Shown: piece by piece, positions 1-6,816 of the stretch
How positions within the stretch are numbered: position 1 is the stretch's first letter
Layout of the letters: the number at the start of each line of letters is the position of its first letter
Assembly (NCBI GenBank): GCA_030599405.1
Contig: JAUVOB010000070.1
Location: 1 to 7,103, forward strand
Length of the DNA: 7,103 nucleotides
DNA from: Chloroflexota bacterium
GTDB lineage: Bacteria > Chloroflexota > Anaerolineae > Promineifilales > Promineifilaceae
Reading direction: 5' to 3'
Notes under the pieces: generated by a model
Told to the model about the DNA's origin: nothing
The model's input: the letters and a program-made list of their open reading frames with translations, nothing else
Databases searched by the model: none
Translations under genes and position numbers: made by a program

Positions 1-1
1 C

Positions 2-601
2 GCTGATATCAGCGGCTCAATGGAACAGTACACGCGCATGCTTTTACACTTCGCCTACTTTGTAACAAGGGGACATGACCGTTCAGTGGAGGTTTTCGTA
101 TTTAGCACCAGGCTCACACGGATAACGAGGCAACTCCGGAATCGATCTGTAGATGAAGCTATGCGGGAAGTGGGCGACGGTGTCCCTGACTGGTCAGGTG
201 GCACCAGAATGGGCGAGGCGATTAAGGACTTTAACTACATCTGGGCGAGGCGGTTGTTGACCCGGGGAGCCGTTGTTTTGATGATAAGTGACGGATGGGA
301 TCGAGGTGATCCGGAGCTTCTCCAGAGAGAGATGGCCCGCTTGCAGCGAAGCTGCCACCGTCTTATCTGGCTCAATCCCTTGCTTGGATCTCCTCATTAT
401 GAACCACTAACGCGTGGAATGCAGGCAGCCCTGCCTTTCATTGACGATTTCATGCCTATCCACAACTTAGCAAGCCTGGAAGAATTAGCCAATCATCTCG
501 CCCTACTAGACGAACGCCCATCGTCCAGTAAAAATCACGTTAACCACCGCTTACGCCATTCTTCTGGTAGCGTATTGTCCAAGAAGATCAACAATGCCTG
601 A
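2..601 (+). CDS. CoxE-like VWA-domain protein, 3' part (5' end outside window)
   Basis: The reading frame is open from the left edge: the codons before the first ATG (position 20) read A-D-I-S-G-S, which is the DxSxS metal-binding (MIDAS) motif of a von Willebrand A domain, so that ATG is internal and the gene starts outside the window. The 199 visible residues also contain the second MIDAS element, GGTRMGEA (threonine at visible residue 68), and the third, ISDGWDRGD (aspartate near residue 97). All three metal ligands are therefore present. The tail with LIWLNPLLG and the LEELANHL helix is typical of the CoxE family (VWA_CoxE). Family knowledge: CoxE works with a MoxR-type AAA+ ATPase (CoxD) in maturing the active site of CO dehydrogenase-like molybdenum hydroxylases in the cytoplasm. 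The stop codon overlaps the next gene by 8 bases, so the two are probably translationally coupled. The missing N-terminal part should be an alpha-helical region. I am sure of the family, less so of which hydroxylase it serves. Confidence 0.9.
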   Translation, partial: ADISGSMEQYTRMLLHFAYFVTRGHDRSVEVFVFSTRLTRITRQLRNRSVDEAMREVGDGVPDWSGGTRMGEAIKDFNYIWARRLLTRGAVVLMISDGWDRGDPELLQREMARLQRSCHRLIWLNPLLGSPHYEPLTRGMQAALPFIDDFMPIHNLASLEELANHLALLDERPSSSKNHVNHRLRHSSGSVLSKKINNA

Positions 602-1637
602 GCTGATCCCGGACATTGACAGATGGCTTGCTGAAGGTGAACCGTTGGCGGTGGCAACTGTCATCGAGACGTGGGGTTCTGCGCCTCGAGGTGTCGGGGC
701 CAAGATGGTCATCACTTCGTCCGGCCGATTCAGTGGATCAGTTAGCGGTGGTTGTGTTGAAGGAGCTGTGCTTGAAACAGGCCTCGAGGTTCTGAACTCA
801 GGACAGCCAGAGCTCCTTCGGTTTGGTATCTCCGACGATGTGGCTTGGGATGTGGGTCTGGCCTGTGGCGGGACTATTGAAGTTTTCGTCGAGAAAGTGG
901 ATCCCGTCCTACAGAAATTCATCCATGATCTTTCCGGTGCCAACCAGTCATTCGCGATAGCCACAGTCATAGGCGGACCCATTGAATGGCTAGGGACGAA
1001 GATCGTCGCCCAGCGTGGGGGAAGAATATTCGGAAAAGTCGACCACACATTAGAGGGAACATTGGCTGCTATTGCCCGATCCGGACTGGCAGGTGGTAAA
1101 TCCCAACGTCGCCGTCTCGATCTCGCGGAATTGAAGGAGAACTCTGTTGAGGTGTTCGTCGAGGTGATCCATCCCGCTCCTACCCTAGTGATGGTCGGAG
1201 GAGTTCACATCGCGATCGTCCTCACAAGTATCGCCAAGGCCCTTGGTTACCAGACTGTTGTTATCGATCCGCGCAAGGCCTTCGGAAACCAGGAAAGGTT
1301 CGTCCATGTCGATAGATTAATCCAAGCCTGGCCTAATGATGCGTTCAAGGAAATTGAACTTACCCCGTCCACGGCAATCGCTATCTTGACTCATGATCCA
1401 AAAATCGATGATCCAGCGTTGCTGAACGTCCTTGCCAGTCCCGCTTTTTATGTCGGCGCGTTGGGGAGTCGTAAAACCCACGCTGCAAGACGAAAGCGAC
1501 TTGTTGACGCAGGTTTGTCCAAAGAGCGAATCGGCCGGATTCATGCTCCAATCGGCATCGATATAGGCGCCTCGTCCCCTGAGGAAATAGCTGTTTCGAT
1601 TATGGCTGAGATAGTTGCCGCAAGGCATGTTTCTTAA
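594..1637 (+). CDS. XdhC/CoxI-family molybdenum hydroxylase maturation protein
   Basis: A complete 347-residue protein with the two usual domains. The N-terminal XdhC_CoxI domain (about 10-100) shows WGSAPR (27-32), GSVSGGCVE (48-56, with Cys54) and GLACGGTIEVFVE (88-100, with Cys91). The C-terminal Rossmann-like XdhC_C domain (about 195-340) shows GGVHIA (202-207) as the nucleotide-binding loop, then THDPKIDDPAL, YVGALGSRKT (286-295) and HAPIGIDIGASSPEEIA. Length is normal for the two-domain form. Family knowledge: XdhC binds molybdenum cofactor, helps its sulfuration and delivers it to apo-xanthine dehydrogenase; CoxI/CoxF relatives are found in CO dehydrogenase clusters. The start is the ATG in ATGCCTGA, overlapping the stop of the CoxE-like gene, which argues for coupled translation and a shared operon. 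I cannot tell xanthine dehydrogenase from CO dehydrogenase or another hydroxylase as the client. The 3' end overlaps the convergent pabBC gene by 38 bases. Confidence 0.92.
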   Translation: MPELIPDIDRWLAEGEPLAVATVIETWGSAPRGVGAKMVITSSGRFSGSVSGGCVEGAVLETGLEVLNSGQPELLRFGISDDVAWDVGLACGGTIEVFVEKVDPVLQKFIHDLSGANQSFAIATVIGGPIEWLGTKIVAQRGGRIFGKVDHTLEGTLAAIARSGLAGGKSQRRRLDLAELKENSVEVFVEVIHPAPTLVMVGGVHIAIVLTSIAKALGYQTVVIDPRKAFGNQERFVHVDRLIQAWPNDAFKEIELTPSTAIAILTHDPKIDDPALLNVLASPAFYVGALGSRKTHAARRKRLVDAGLSKERIGRIHAPIGIDIGASSPEEIAVSIMAEIVAARHVS

Positions 1638-3354
1638 TCAGCGTCGCCTTCCGCCACTTTCGAACTGAATTAATGAGGTATAGTGAGTCATACGCCTCCA
1701 GGTCGTCGAGGGTGATCACTCGCTCTACTAGGACACCCTCTGCCAGAAGTGACTTGCGGAACGTGCCCGGAAGTAGCCCGCACACAATAGGTGGGGTGAA
1801 TAGGTCACCCTTTGATTCGAAAACGACGTTCGCCGTCGTTGTCTCGGTTATCTCACCCTTTTCGTTCCAGAGCAAGACGTCATCATAATCGATGTGGCCC
1901 TGCAAGGCGTTCTCATATACCTGCCTGTGAGTGGTCTTGTGGTAGAGGAAGACATCGTCGCGTCGAATGGGATCATTAGCAAGGGCAAGACGCACCGCTT
2001 CTGGGAAATCTACAGGGATCTCCTCGATATCCAGCTCTCCTAACCGGTTTACTGTAAGGCGGATCTTCAATGCTTGTTGCGGAAATGACGTTGCGGATCT
2101 CTCCAGTTTTTTCCGGATTTCGTCTATCTCAAGCGCGAATCCAAAATAATCGCCCGACTCAGCCAGGCGTCCTAGGTGATCCTCAAAGAGGAAGAACCCA
2201 TCACTGGGAGTCCACAATATGGATTCGAGTAGCTTGAATTCCGGTCTCCGCTCTGTTAATACCCGTGCTTTCACCTGGCACTCCTGAAACTCATCCTTCA
2301 TGGATGAATCCCAAACGATGCCCCCTCCAACGCCATACTCTGCTACACCCTTTGGCTTGTTCACAACCACAGTGCGAATGGCGACGTTGAATTGAGCGTA
2401 CCGTCCAGGAGCTATATAGCCAATGCATCCTGTATAAACACCCCTTGGCGAGGATTCAAGATCGGCGATGATGTTCATGGTACTCACTTTCGGAGCACCG
2501 GTTATCGAAGCACAAGGGAACAGGGCGGCAAGAATCTCGGGGATTGAGGCCGTTGTCCGCGATCGAACCGTGGAGGTCATTTGCCAAACGGTAGGGTAAC
2601 GTTCAACGTCGAATAATCGGGGCACGTGAACGCTCCCTAGCTGGCTTACACGGCTCATGTCGTTTCGGATCATGTCGACGATCATCACGTTCTCGGCTCG
2701 ATTCTTCTCCGATCTACGGAGCCATTCCGAATGCACCTTGTCCTCAGCAAGAGTTCGACCCCGTTCGGCCGTACCCTTCATCGGACGAGAGATCAATTCT
2801 TCGCCTTCTAGTTCGAAGAAGAGTTCTGGGGATGTAGAACAGATCGCCAGAGAACCGGTGTCAATGAAGGCCGCATATTGGGCCTCCTGAGCCCGCATCA
2901 GGTCCAGGAACAAACCCCAAGGCTCGCCTCTGAAGCCGCTCTTCAATCTAAGCGTATAGTTAACCTGGTATGTCCTACCGGTCGCTATCAAATCCTTTAT
3001 TCGAGCTATTGCCTGTTTGTACTCCGAACCAGTAACAGAGGGCAGCCATTTCCCGAGTTCATACGGTGGCGCCTGGCTCGGCATGACCACCTCTTCAGGT
3101 TGACGGTAGAGACCAAACCACATCAATGGTGTAGATCCAGGGCTATGGACCTTAAAGACTGTATCGAACGCCGGTGAAGCCTCGTAGCCAATAAAGCCGG
3201 CCGCGTACATACCACGCGCGTTTACTGCTTTGTCGATCTTCTCCAGGCTAGGCAAGATGTCATCGACGGTGTATACCGAGATGATATCTTCGGCGTCTAC
3301 AAATCGAAGCCAGCGACGACCCTGCTGATCCTGGATAACAACTTGGTGTTCCAT
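1600..3354 (-). CDS. pabBC: Aminodeoxychorismate synthase component I fused to aminodeoxychorismate lyase (PabB-PabC)
   Basis: A 584-residue two-enzyme fusion for p-aminobenzoate (folate) synthesis: chorismate plus ammonia gives 4-amino-4-deoxychorismate, which the lyase splits to p-aminobenzoate and pyruvate. Residues 1 to about 368 are PabB-like (chorismate-binding fold): TYQVNYTLRL (128-137), SRPMKGTAERG (189-199), ENVMIVDMIRND (221-232), SITGAPKV (283-290), YTGCIGY (307-313) and DEFQECQVKA (354-363). Lys193 in PMKGT matches the PIKGT lysine that marks PabB; anthranilate synthase has Ala there. Residues from about 372 are fold-type IV PLP lyase (PabC): KLLESILW, Lys473 in YHKTTHR as the PLP lysine, EITETTTANVVF (501-512) and LLPGTFR (527-533). 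No glutaminase (PabA) is fused or adjacent, so ammonia must come from a PabA/TrpG encoded elsewhere. An in-frame stop four codons upstream makes this ATG the first possible start; its ribosome site is weak. Last gene of the minus-strand run. Confidence 0.93.
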   Translation of the reverse strand: MEHQVVIQDQQGRRWLRFVDAEDIISVYTVDDILPSLEKIDKAVNARGMYAAGFIGYEASPAFDTVFKVHSPGSTPLMWFGLYRQPEEVVMPSQAPPYELGKWLPSVTGSEYKQAIARIKDLIATGRTYQVNYTLRLKSGFRGEPWGLFLDLMRAQEAQYAAFIDTGSLAICSTSPELFFELEGEELISRPMKGTAERGRTLAEDKVHSEWLRRSEKNRAENVMIVDMIRNDMSRVSQLGSVHVPRLFDVERYPTVWQMTSTVRSRTTASIPEILAALFPCASITGAPKVSTMNIIADLESSPRGVYTGCIGYIAPGRYAQFNVAIRTVVVNKPKGVAEYGVGGGIVWDSSMKDEFQECQVKARVLTERRPEFKLLESILWTPSDGFFLFEDHLGRLAESGDYFGFALEIDEIRKKLERSATSFPQQALKIRLTVNRLGELDIEEIPVDFPEAVRLALANDPIRRDDVFLYHKTTHRQVYENALQGHIDYDDVLLWNEKGEITETTTANVVFESKGDLFTPPIVCGLLPGTFRKSLLAEGVLVERVITLDDLEAYDSLYLINSVRKWRKATLIKKHALRQLSQP

Positions 3355-3439
3355 ACTTGAATCTTACTAATCGAAGTATATGCCGAACTCATCAGAACGA
3401 AGAATGAAATAGCCATGTTTCGACCGATATTTCGACGAG

Positions 3440-4279
3440 CTATCCGTTGACCTCCCCGATTCTCTTTCCACGACCAAGGGCGACCGATCTCTGGTAGGCG
3501 GCCCATATACCACGAGAGATCACTGTCCGAAGGCCCCCCTTTTCCATGTGATAGAGGGCTTCGGCCGTTGTGCCACCTGGCGACGTTACCTGGTTACGGA
3601 GCTCTGCCACGTGTTTACCTGATCTCTCTGCATAGTCGACAGAACCTCTCATCGTTTGAAAGACCAATTGAGTCGCGATGCGGCGAGAGAAACCCATGTG
3701 GACCCCTGCATCGATCATCGCTTCCATAAGTAAAAAGACGTATGCCGGACCGGTCCCACTAAGGGCGGTCGCCATATCGAGATAATCCTCGTCGTCGACG
3801 TATAACTCCTGCCCAAGTGAAGCCAATATCATCTGTGCTTGCTGATTTCGCTTATCTCCGACTTCGGGCGTGGACGTCCATACAGTTATACCCTGCCCAA
3901 TCTGGGCAGGCGTGTTTGGCATAGCTCGAACGACAGCTGCATGGGTCAATCCGTCAACTATTTGACTGATCGGCGTTCCGGCAAGGATAGATATAACAAG
4001 ATCCTGCCGGCGCAAATGGCCCCGAACATCGGGTAATATCTCTTTAAGTACTTGTGGTTTAACAGATAGAATAACGACATGCCCTTCTTCAGCGGCGGTC
4101 TTATTCACAGTCGTAACATTAACACCATGCTTCTTGTGTAATTTCTCGCCTCTTCCCGGTCGCGGTCCGGCGGCGATGATCTGTTCAGGAACCACGATTT
4201 CCTGGGAGACGAGGCCGCGAATCATAGACTCCGCCATCGTCCCGCTGCCAATAAAGCTAATGGTAGTATCAGTAAACAT
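3440..4279 (-). CDS. proC: Pyrroline-5-carboxylate reductase
   Basis: A complete 279-residue enzyme that reduces 1-pyrroline-5-carboxylate to L-proline with NAD(P)H, the last step of proline synthesis, in the cytoplasm. The N-terminal Rossmann domain shows ISFIGSGTMAESMIRGL (7-23), SVKPQ (72-76), SILAGTPI (97-104) and VRAMPNTPAQIGQG (117-130). The C-terminal helical dimerisation domain carries ALSGTGPAYVF (172-182) and the family signature VTSPGGTTAEAL (231-242). Length is normal (family about 260-280). The start is well supported: AAAGGAAG lies 9 bases upstream of the ATG. It is third in the minus-strand operon, 52 bases after menC and 85 bases before pabBC. In this setting it may simply be a housekeeping proline gene, or it may be tied to the amino-acid salvage suggested by the two genes before it; the sequence does not decide this. 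Confidence 0.95.
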   Translation of the reverse strand: MFTDTTISFIGSGTMAESMIRGLVSQEIVVPEQIIAAGPRPGRGEKLHKKHGVNVTTVNKTAAEEGHVVILSVKPQVLKEILPDVRGHLRRQDLVISILAGTPISQIVDGLTHAAVVRAMPNTPAQIGQGITVWTSTPEVGDKRNQQAQMILASLGQELYVDDEDYLDMATALSGTGPAYVFLLMEAMIDAGVHMGFSRRIATQLVFQTMRGSVDYAERSGKHVAELRNQVTSPGGTTAEALYHMEKGGLRTVISRGIWAAYQRSVALGRGKRIGEVNG

Positions 4280-4288
4280 ATAATCTAA

Positions 4289-4296
4289 CTTCCTTT
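4289..4296 (-). promoter_or_regulatory. Ribosome binding site of proC
   Basis: On the minus strand AAAGGAAG lies 9 bases before the proC ATG (4279). It is the clearest Shine-Dalgarno sequence in the window and fixes the proC start. The other genes of this operon have weaker or more distant matches, so proC may be translated more efficiently than its neighbours; that is inference only. Confidence 0.7.
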
Positions 4297-4331
4297 CGTG
4301 TTCTCGTACGTAGCCCGCTGTTCTCTCGCGC

Positions 4332-5459
4332 TCAAGCCAGAAAATGCTCTCTTCTGAGGGTAACCTCGGATAGACGGTCCATGTCGACTGTGACCCCTAG
4401 TCCGAGTCCCGCCGGAACCTCTATGGTACTATCCTCAGGATTCAGCACAAAATCGGGTGTGGCGATATCGCTAACGTAATAACGCTCTGTGGCCGAGATG
4501 TCGCCGGGCATGGTAAATCCTGGGAGCGCTGCCAGGGCTAATTGAGCTGCCCGACCGATTCCCGTCTCTAACATTCCTCCGCACCATACCGGCATTCCGA
4601 CCTCGAAGCAGATATCGTGAACGTGGCGCGCCTCGGTCCAACCGCCCACCCTGGCGGGCTTAATGTTGATGATATCGCAGGCGCCGATTGCGATCGCATA
4701 GCGGGCATGATTGGCCGAATGGATACTCTCATCCAGACATAATGGCGTACTAATCAATGATCTAAGGCGACTGTGATCAAAGATGTCGTCGTGATCAAGA
4801 GGTTGTTCCAGCATGAGCAAATCGAGTTCGTCCATGGCCTGGAAGATGGGTGCATCTTCCAAGGTATAGGCTGAATTAGCATCGAGCATGATTTGCGTAT
4901 CACTGAAGGATTGTCTCGCGGCACGGGCAAGTCCTAGGTCAAAGCCCGGTCGAATTTTCAGCTTGATCCGCCGGTAGCCTTTTCCAAGGTAATCCTCAAT
5001 AATCGCAAGCGTCTTATCGATCGATGGCTGAATACCGATGCTAACGCCAACCTCGACACGATCTCGGGCTGGGGTTTGATAGGGTCCGGCGAGCTTCTTA
5101 GCAAGGGAAAGACCATCGCGTTTGGCGATCATATCCCAGGCAGCGGCGTCCAGGCTTGCTTTTGCCAGTGGATGTCCCCTTACGAACGTCAGCCACCCTG
5201 ACATATCCTCCGGCTCACCAATATCGCGACCAAGAACAGCAGGTATCAAGAAGTCGGTCAAGACATGCCAGGCCGTTGTCACCGTTTCATAGCTATAGCC
5301 GGGGGCTACTGTTGCAACGCACTCGCCCCACCCTGTGTAGTCACCACTGTGTAGGGATAGGATAAGACATTGGCGTTCCTCCTCCCGGCCGAAACTGGTT
5401 ACGAAGGGTGTGACCAATCTCTGGCTAATATGATATAGATCGATGCTTTCAATGACCAC
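4332..5459 (-). CDS. MenC-type enolase-superfamily enzyme: N-succinylamino acid racemase / o-succinylbenzoate synthase
   Basis: A complete 375-residue member of the muconate-lactonising subgroup of the enolase superfamily, closest by eye to the type-2 MenC (NSAR/OSBS) family. All catalytic elements are present: the KxK motif RIKLKIRPG (Lys166, Lys168), metal ligands Asp193 (MLDANSAYT), Glu218 (MLEQPL) and Asp243 (CLDESI), and the opposite base Lys267 in NIKPARVGG, then WCGGMLETGIGRAAQ (292-306). Family knowledge: these enzymes dehydrate SHCHC to o-succinylbenzoate for menaquinone and/or racemise N-succinylamino acids. No other men gene is present here, and the gene directly upstream is a GNAT of the type paired with N-succinylamino acid racemases, so I favour racemase, without excluding a dual role. 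The start is GTG at 5459 (reads V-V-I-E-S-I-D); an in-frame stop lies two codons upstream, and AGGAAC lies about 12 bases before it. It follows the GNAT gene after 23 bases, indicating co-transcription. Confidence 0.85.
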   Translation of the reverse strand: MVIESIDLYHISQRLVTPFVTSFGREEERQCLILSLHSGDYTGWGECVATVAPGYSYETVTTAWHVLTDFLIPAVLGRDIGEPEDMSGWLTFVRGHPLAKASLDAAAWDMIAKRDGLSLAKKLAGPYQTPARDRVEVGVSIGIQPSIDKTLAIIEDYLGKGYRRIKLKIRPGFDLGLARAARQSFSDTQIMLDANSAYTLEDAPIFQAMDELDLLMLEQPLDHDDIFDHSRLRSLISTPLCLDESIHSANHARYAIAIGACDIINIKPARVGGWTEARHVHDICFEVGMPVWCGGMLETGIGRAAQLALAALPGFTMPGDISATERYYVSDIATPDFVLNPEDSTIEVPAGLGLGVTVDMDRLSEVTLRREHFLA

Positions 5460-5482
5460 AGATTATGAACCGTTCCTATTAT

Positions 5483-6406
5483 TTAAGAGGTCACACTATC
5501 GACATTCATAATTGTCGACGATTTATCGGCCGCCTGCGTAAGAACATAGTAGCTGCGAGGTAGTCCGCGCTCATCCATGTTGCGTACGAAGTCCGTCACC
5601 AAGTACTGCCGTTCGAAATAATGGCCAAATATCAAACGAAGATGCTCCCGCCACCGTTTAGAAAGCGGCACATCCACTGCCTTCACATGCTGTATGTCAT
5701 CAGGAATCTCTACAATGGTCAGGCTGTTGTCCAACTGGAGAAACCCACCTGGGGGAACGGGAAGATCTTTATCATTTCGGTCACATTCGTTTACGATGAC
5801 GGCTCGACCGCTAAGGTATTGATCAAGTCTCAGCGGTCCTCGATTCTGAGATACGCGGCTCTTCACCCGGTTGCTGGTTACCCACCACTCAACATAAAAT
5901 CGGTCGCTTGGCATTCCGATGTTAATGCCACCCATTTCCCCATAGTAATCATGGAGATATCTGTGGCAGACCACGCCTAGCTTGTGGATATTCAGGTATC
6001 CGTTCAGGCTCTCCAGCGGGTCATAAGTCCAGGTGACTAAGCGCACACCGAGCCTCAGAGCAAACTCTCTCTGGGCCATCTTTAGACGATATCCTATGCC
6101 AGCACGCTGGTATTCGGGAAGAACCCCCATAATCAGCGAGTATATAAGTAGCTGGGTCTCCTCGACTTGATCTACAGGCTCATCCAAACCCTCCAACGTT
6201 CCAGGCAATCCGAATACGAAGCCGACCAATTTGCGTCCATCGAAAGCGCCAAGGAGACAGGCTCCGTTCTTCTGCATGGCATGAAACAGCCATCCGGGAA
6301 TAATATCTAGGTCATCAATATTCCAGGTCAATCTCTGGATGTCTTCGATTTGCTTTACGTCTTCGATATTGGTAACCGGCTGAATATCAATGGATATCTT
6401 ATTCAT
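5483..6406 (-). CDS. COG3375-type GNAT acyltransferase, probable N-succinyltransferase
   Basis: A complete 307-residue protein. The N-terminal half is a GNAT fold: IEDIQRLTW (20-28) opens the domain, LLGAFDGRKLVGFVFGLPG (51-69) gives the central strands, and IMGVLPEYQRAGIGYRLK (92-109) holds the acyl-CoA pyrophosphate loop Q-R-A-G-I-G. Then come LVTWTYDPLESLNGYLNIHK (123-142) and DYYGEMGG...GMPSDRFYVEWW (153-175), which I recognise as hallmarks of the COG3375 family. The C-terminal part (about 180-290, ending FVRNMDERGLPRSYYVLT) is the family's own extension, not a second GNAT. Family knowledge: GNAT proteins next to N-succinylamino acid racemase genes, as described in Geobacillus kaustophilus, transfer succinyl from succinyl-CoA to D-amino acids. 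The MenC-type gene 23 bases downstream suggests that role here; substrate and acyl donor are inferred. It is the first gene of the minus-strand operon. An in-frame stop lies seven codons upstream of the ATG; the ribosome site is weak. Confidence 0.82.
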   Translation of the reverse strand: MNKISIDIQPVTNIEDVKQIEDIQRLTWNIDDLDIIPGWLFHAMQKNGACLLGAFDGRKLVGFVFGLPGTLEGLDEPVDQVEETQLLIYSLIMGVLPEYQRAGIGYRLKMAQREFALRLGVRLVTWTYDPLESLNGYLNIHKLGVVCHRYLHDYYGEMGGINIGMPSDRFYVEWWVTSNRVKSRVSQNRGPLRLDQYLSGRAVIVNECDRNDKDLPVPPGGFLQLDNSLTIVEIPDDIQHVKAVDVPLSKRWREHLRLIFGHYFERQYLVTDFVRNMDERGLPRSYYVLTQAADKSSTIMNVDSVTS

Positions 6407-6537
6407 GGAAAAATCCGTGTACGCCTAAGGAGTCATCAACGGTATCTCGAATTCAGTCCAGCGGGCAGGAGGTTGGATTGTTCTGACTGTTGTTGAGATC
6501 AGTTGCAGGTGTGCAATTGCATGCGCCACAGCGGTCT

Positions 6538-6756
6538 TCAAATTCTACCAGAGGTCAAATAAGAGCGCGACACTCTTGCAAAGAAGCGCCGATTTTTTCT
6601 TGCCAATTCATTAGCCTTGCGTTCTCTACCCACCATATGAAGAATATCAAAGATGTGCATGGAAGTCTGGCTATCGATAGGATATAACAAGAGCGATTTC
6701 ATGACATGCAATCCCAGGGGTGTCGCAGAAGGCCCATTGCTGTCATCTCTACTCAC
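6538..6756 (-). CDS. Doubtful small ORF, 72 codons, unknown
   Basis: A frame from GTG (6756) to TGA (6538) encoding 72 residues. It is rich in charged and aliphatic residues in a plausible pattern: a hydrophobic N-terminal stretch (LHVMKSLLLYPI), then SMHIFDILHMVG, and a very basic C-terminal part (RERKANELARKNRRFFARVSR). I recognise no family or motif. It has the same strand as the GNAT operon and ends about 130 bases before it, so it could be a short leader gene or a remnant. Against it: no good ribosome site before the GTG, a competing open frame on the other strand, and a length that arises easily by chance. It may just be noncoding sequence. Confidence 0.2.
   Translation of the reverse strand: MSRDDSNGPSATPLGLHVMKSLLLYPIDSQTSMHIFDILHMVGRERKANELARKNRRFFARVSRSYLTSGRI
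6542..6550 (-). promoter_or_regulatory. Possible extended -10 promoter of the GNAT-menC-proC-pabBC operon
   Basis: On the minus strand the word TGGTAGAAT matches the extended -10 form TGnTATAAT with one mismatch. No convincing -35 box lies 16-18 bases further upstream. Transcription would begin near 6535 and give an untranslated leader of about 130 bases before the GNAT ATG. It is the best promoter-like word I found in front of this operon, but single matches of this kind are common by chance. Confidence 0.2.
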
Positions 6757-6787
6757 AGATCACAAGTTAGAGTAAACTAGAACGTGC

Positions 6788-6816
6788 TTGACAAAACGCT
6801 GTTACAGCAATAATCG
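6788..6816 (+). promoter_or_regulatory. Possible sigma-70-type promoter for the rightmost gene
   Basis: TTGACA (6788-6793) is a perfect -35 box. At 17 bases spacing sits TAATCG (6811-6816), a poor -10; at 15 bases spacing sits AATAAT (6809-6814), a better hexamer at a shorter distance. The start of transcription would be near 6820, giving a leader of about 135 bases before the ATG at 6957. The perfect -35 and correct orientation support it; the weak -10 limits confidence. Confidence 0.35.

Noticed and set aside
551..1048. Open frame of 165 codons on the minus strand inside the xdhC-like gene
   Set aside because: It lies opposite a gene with clear family motifs throughout, and its product (rich in Ser, Thr, Pro and Arg) resembles nothing known; it is a shadow frame.
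1600..3354. Anthranilate synthase (TrpE) or salicylate/isochorismate synthase reading of the chorismate-binding half
   Set aside because: The PMKGT lysine is the PabB mark, and the fused PabC-type lyase domain fixes the pathway as p-aminobenzoate synthesis.
3297..3506. Minus-strand frame spanning the gap between proC and pabBC
   Set aside because: It overlaps both flanking genes in another frame, has no recognisable motif, and simply crosses the 85-base gap by chance.
6561..6600. AAGAG/CTCTT inverted repeat followed by a run of six T
   Set aside because: The stem is only 5 base pairs and the T run begins some 15 bases beyond it, so it does not make a normal intrinsic terminator.
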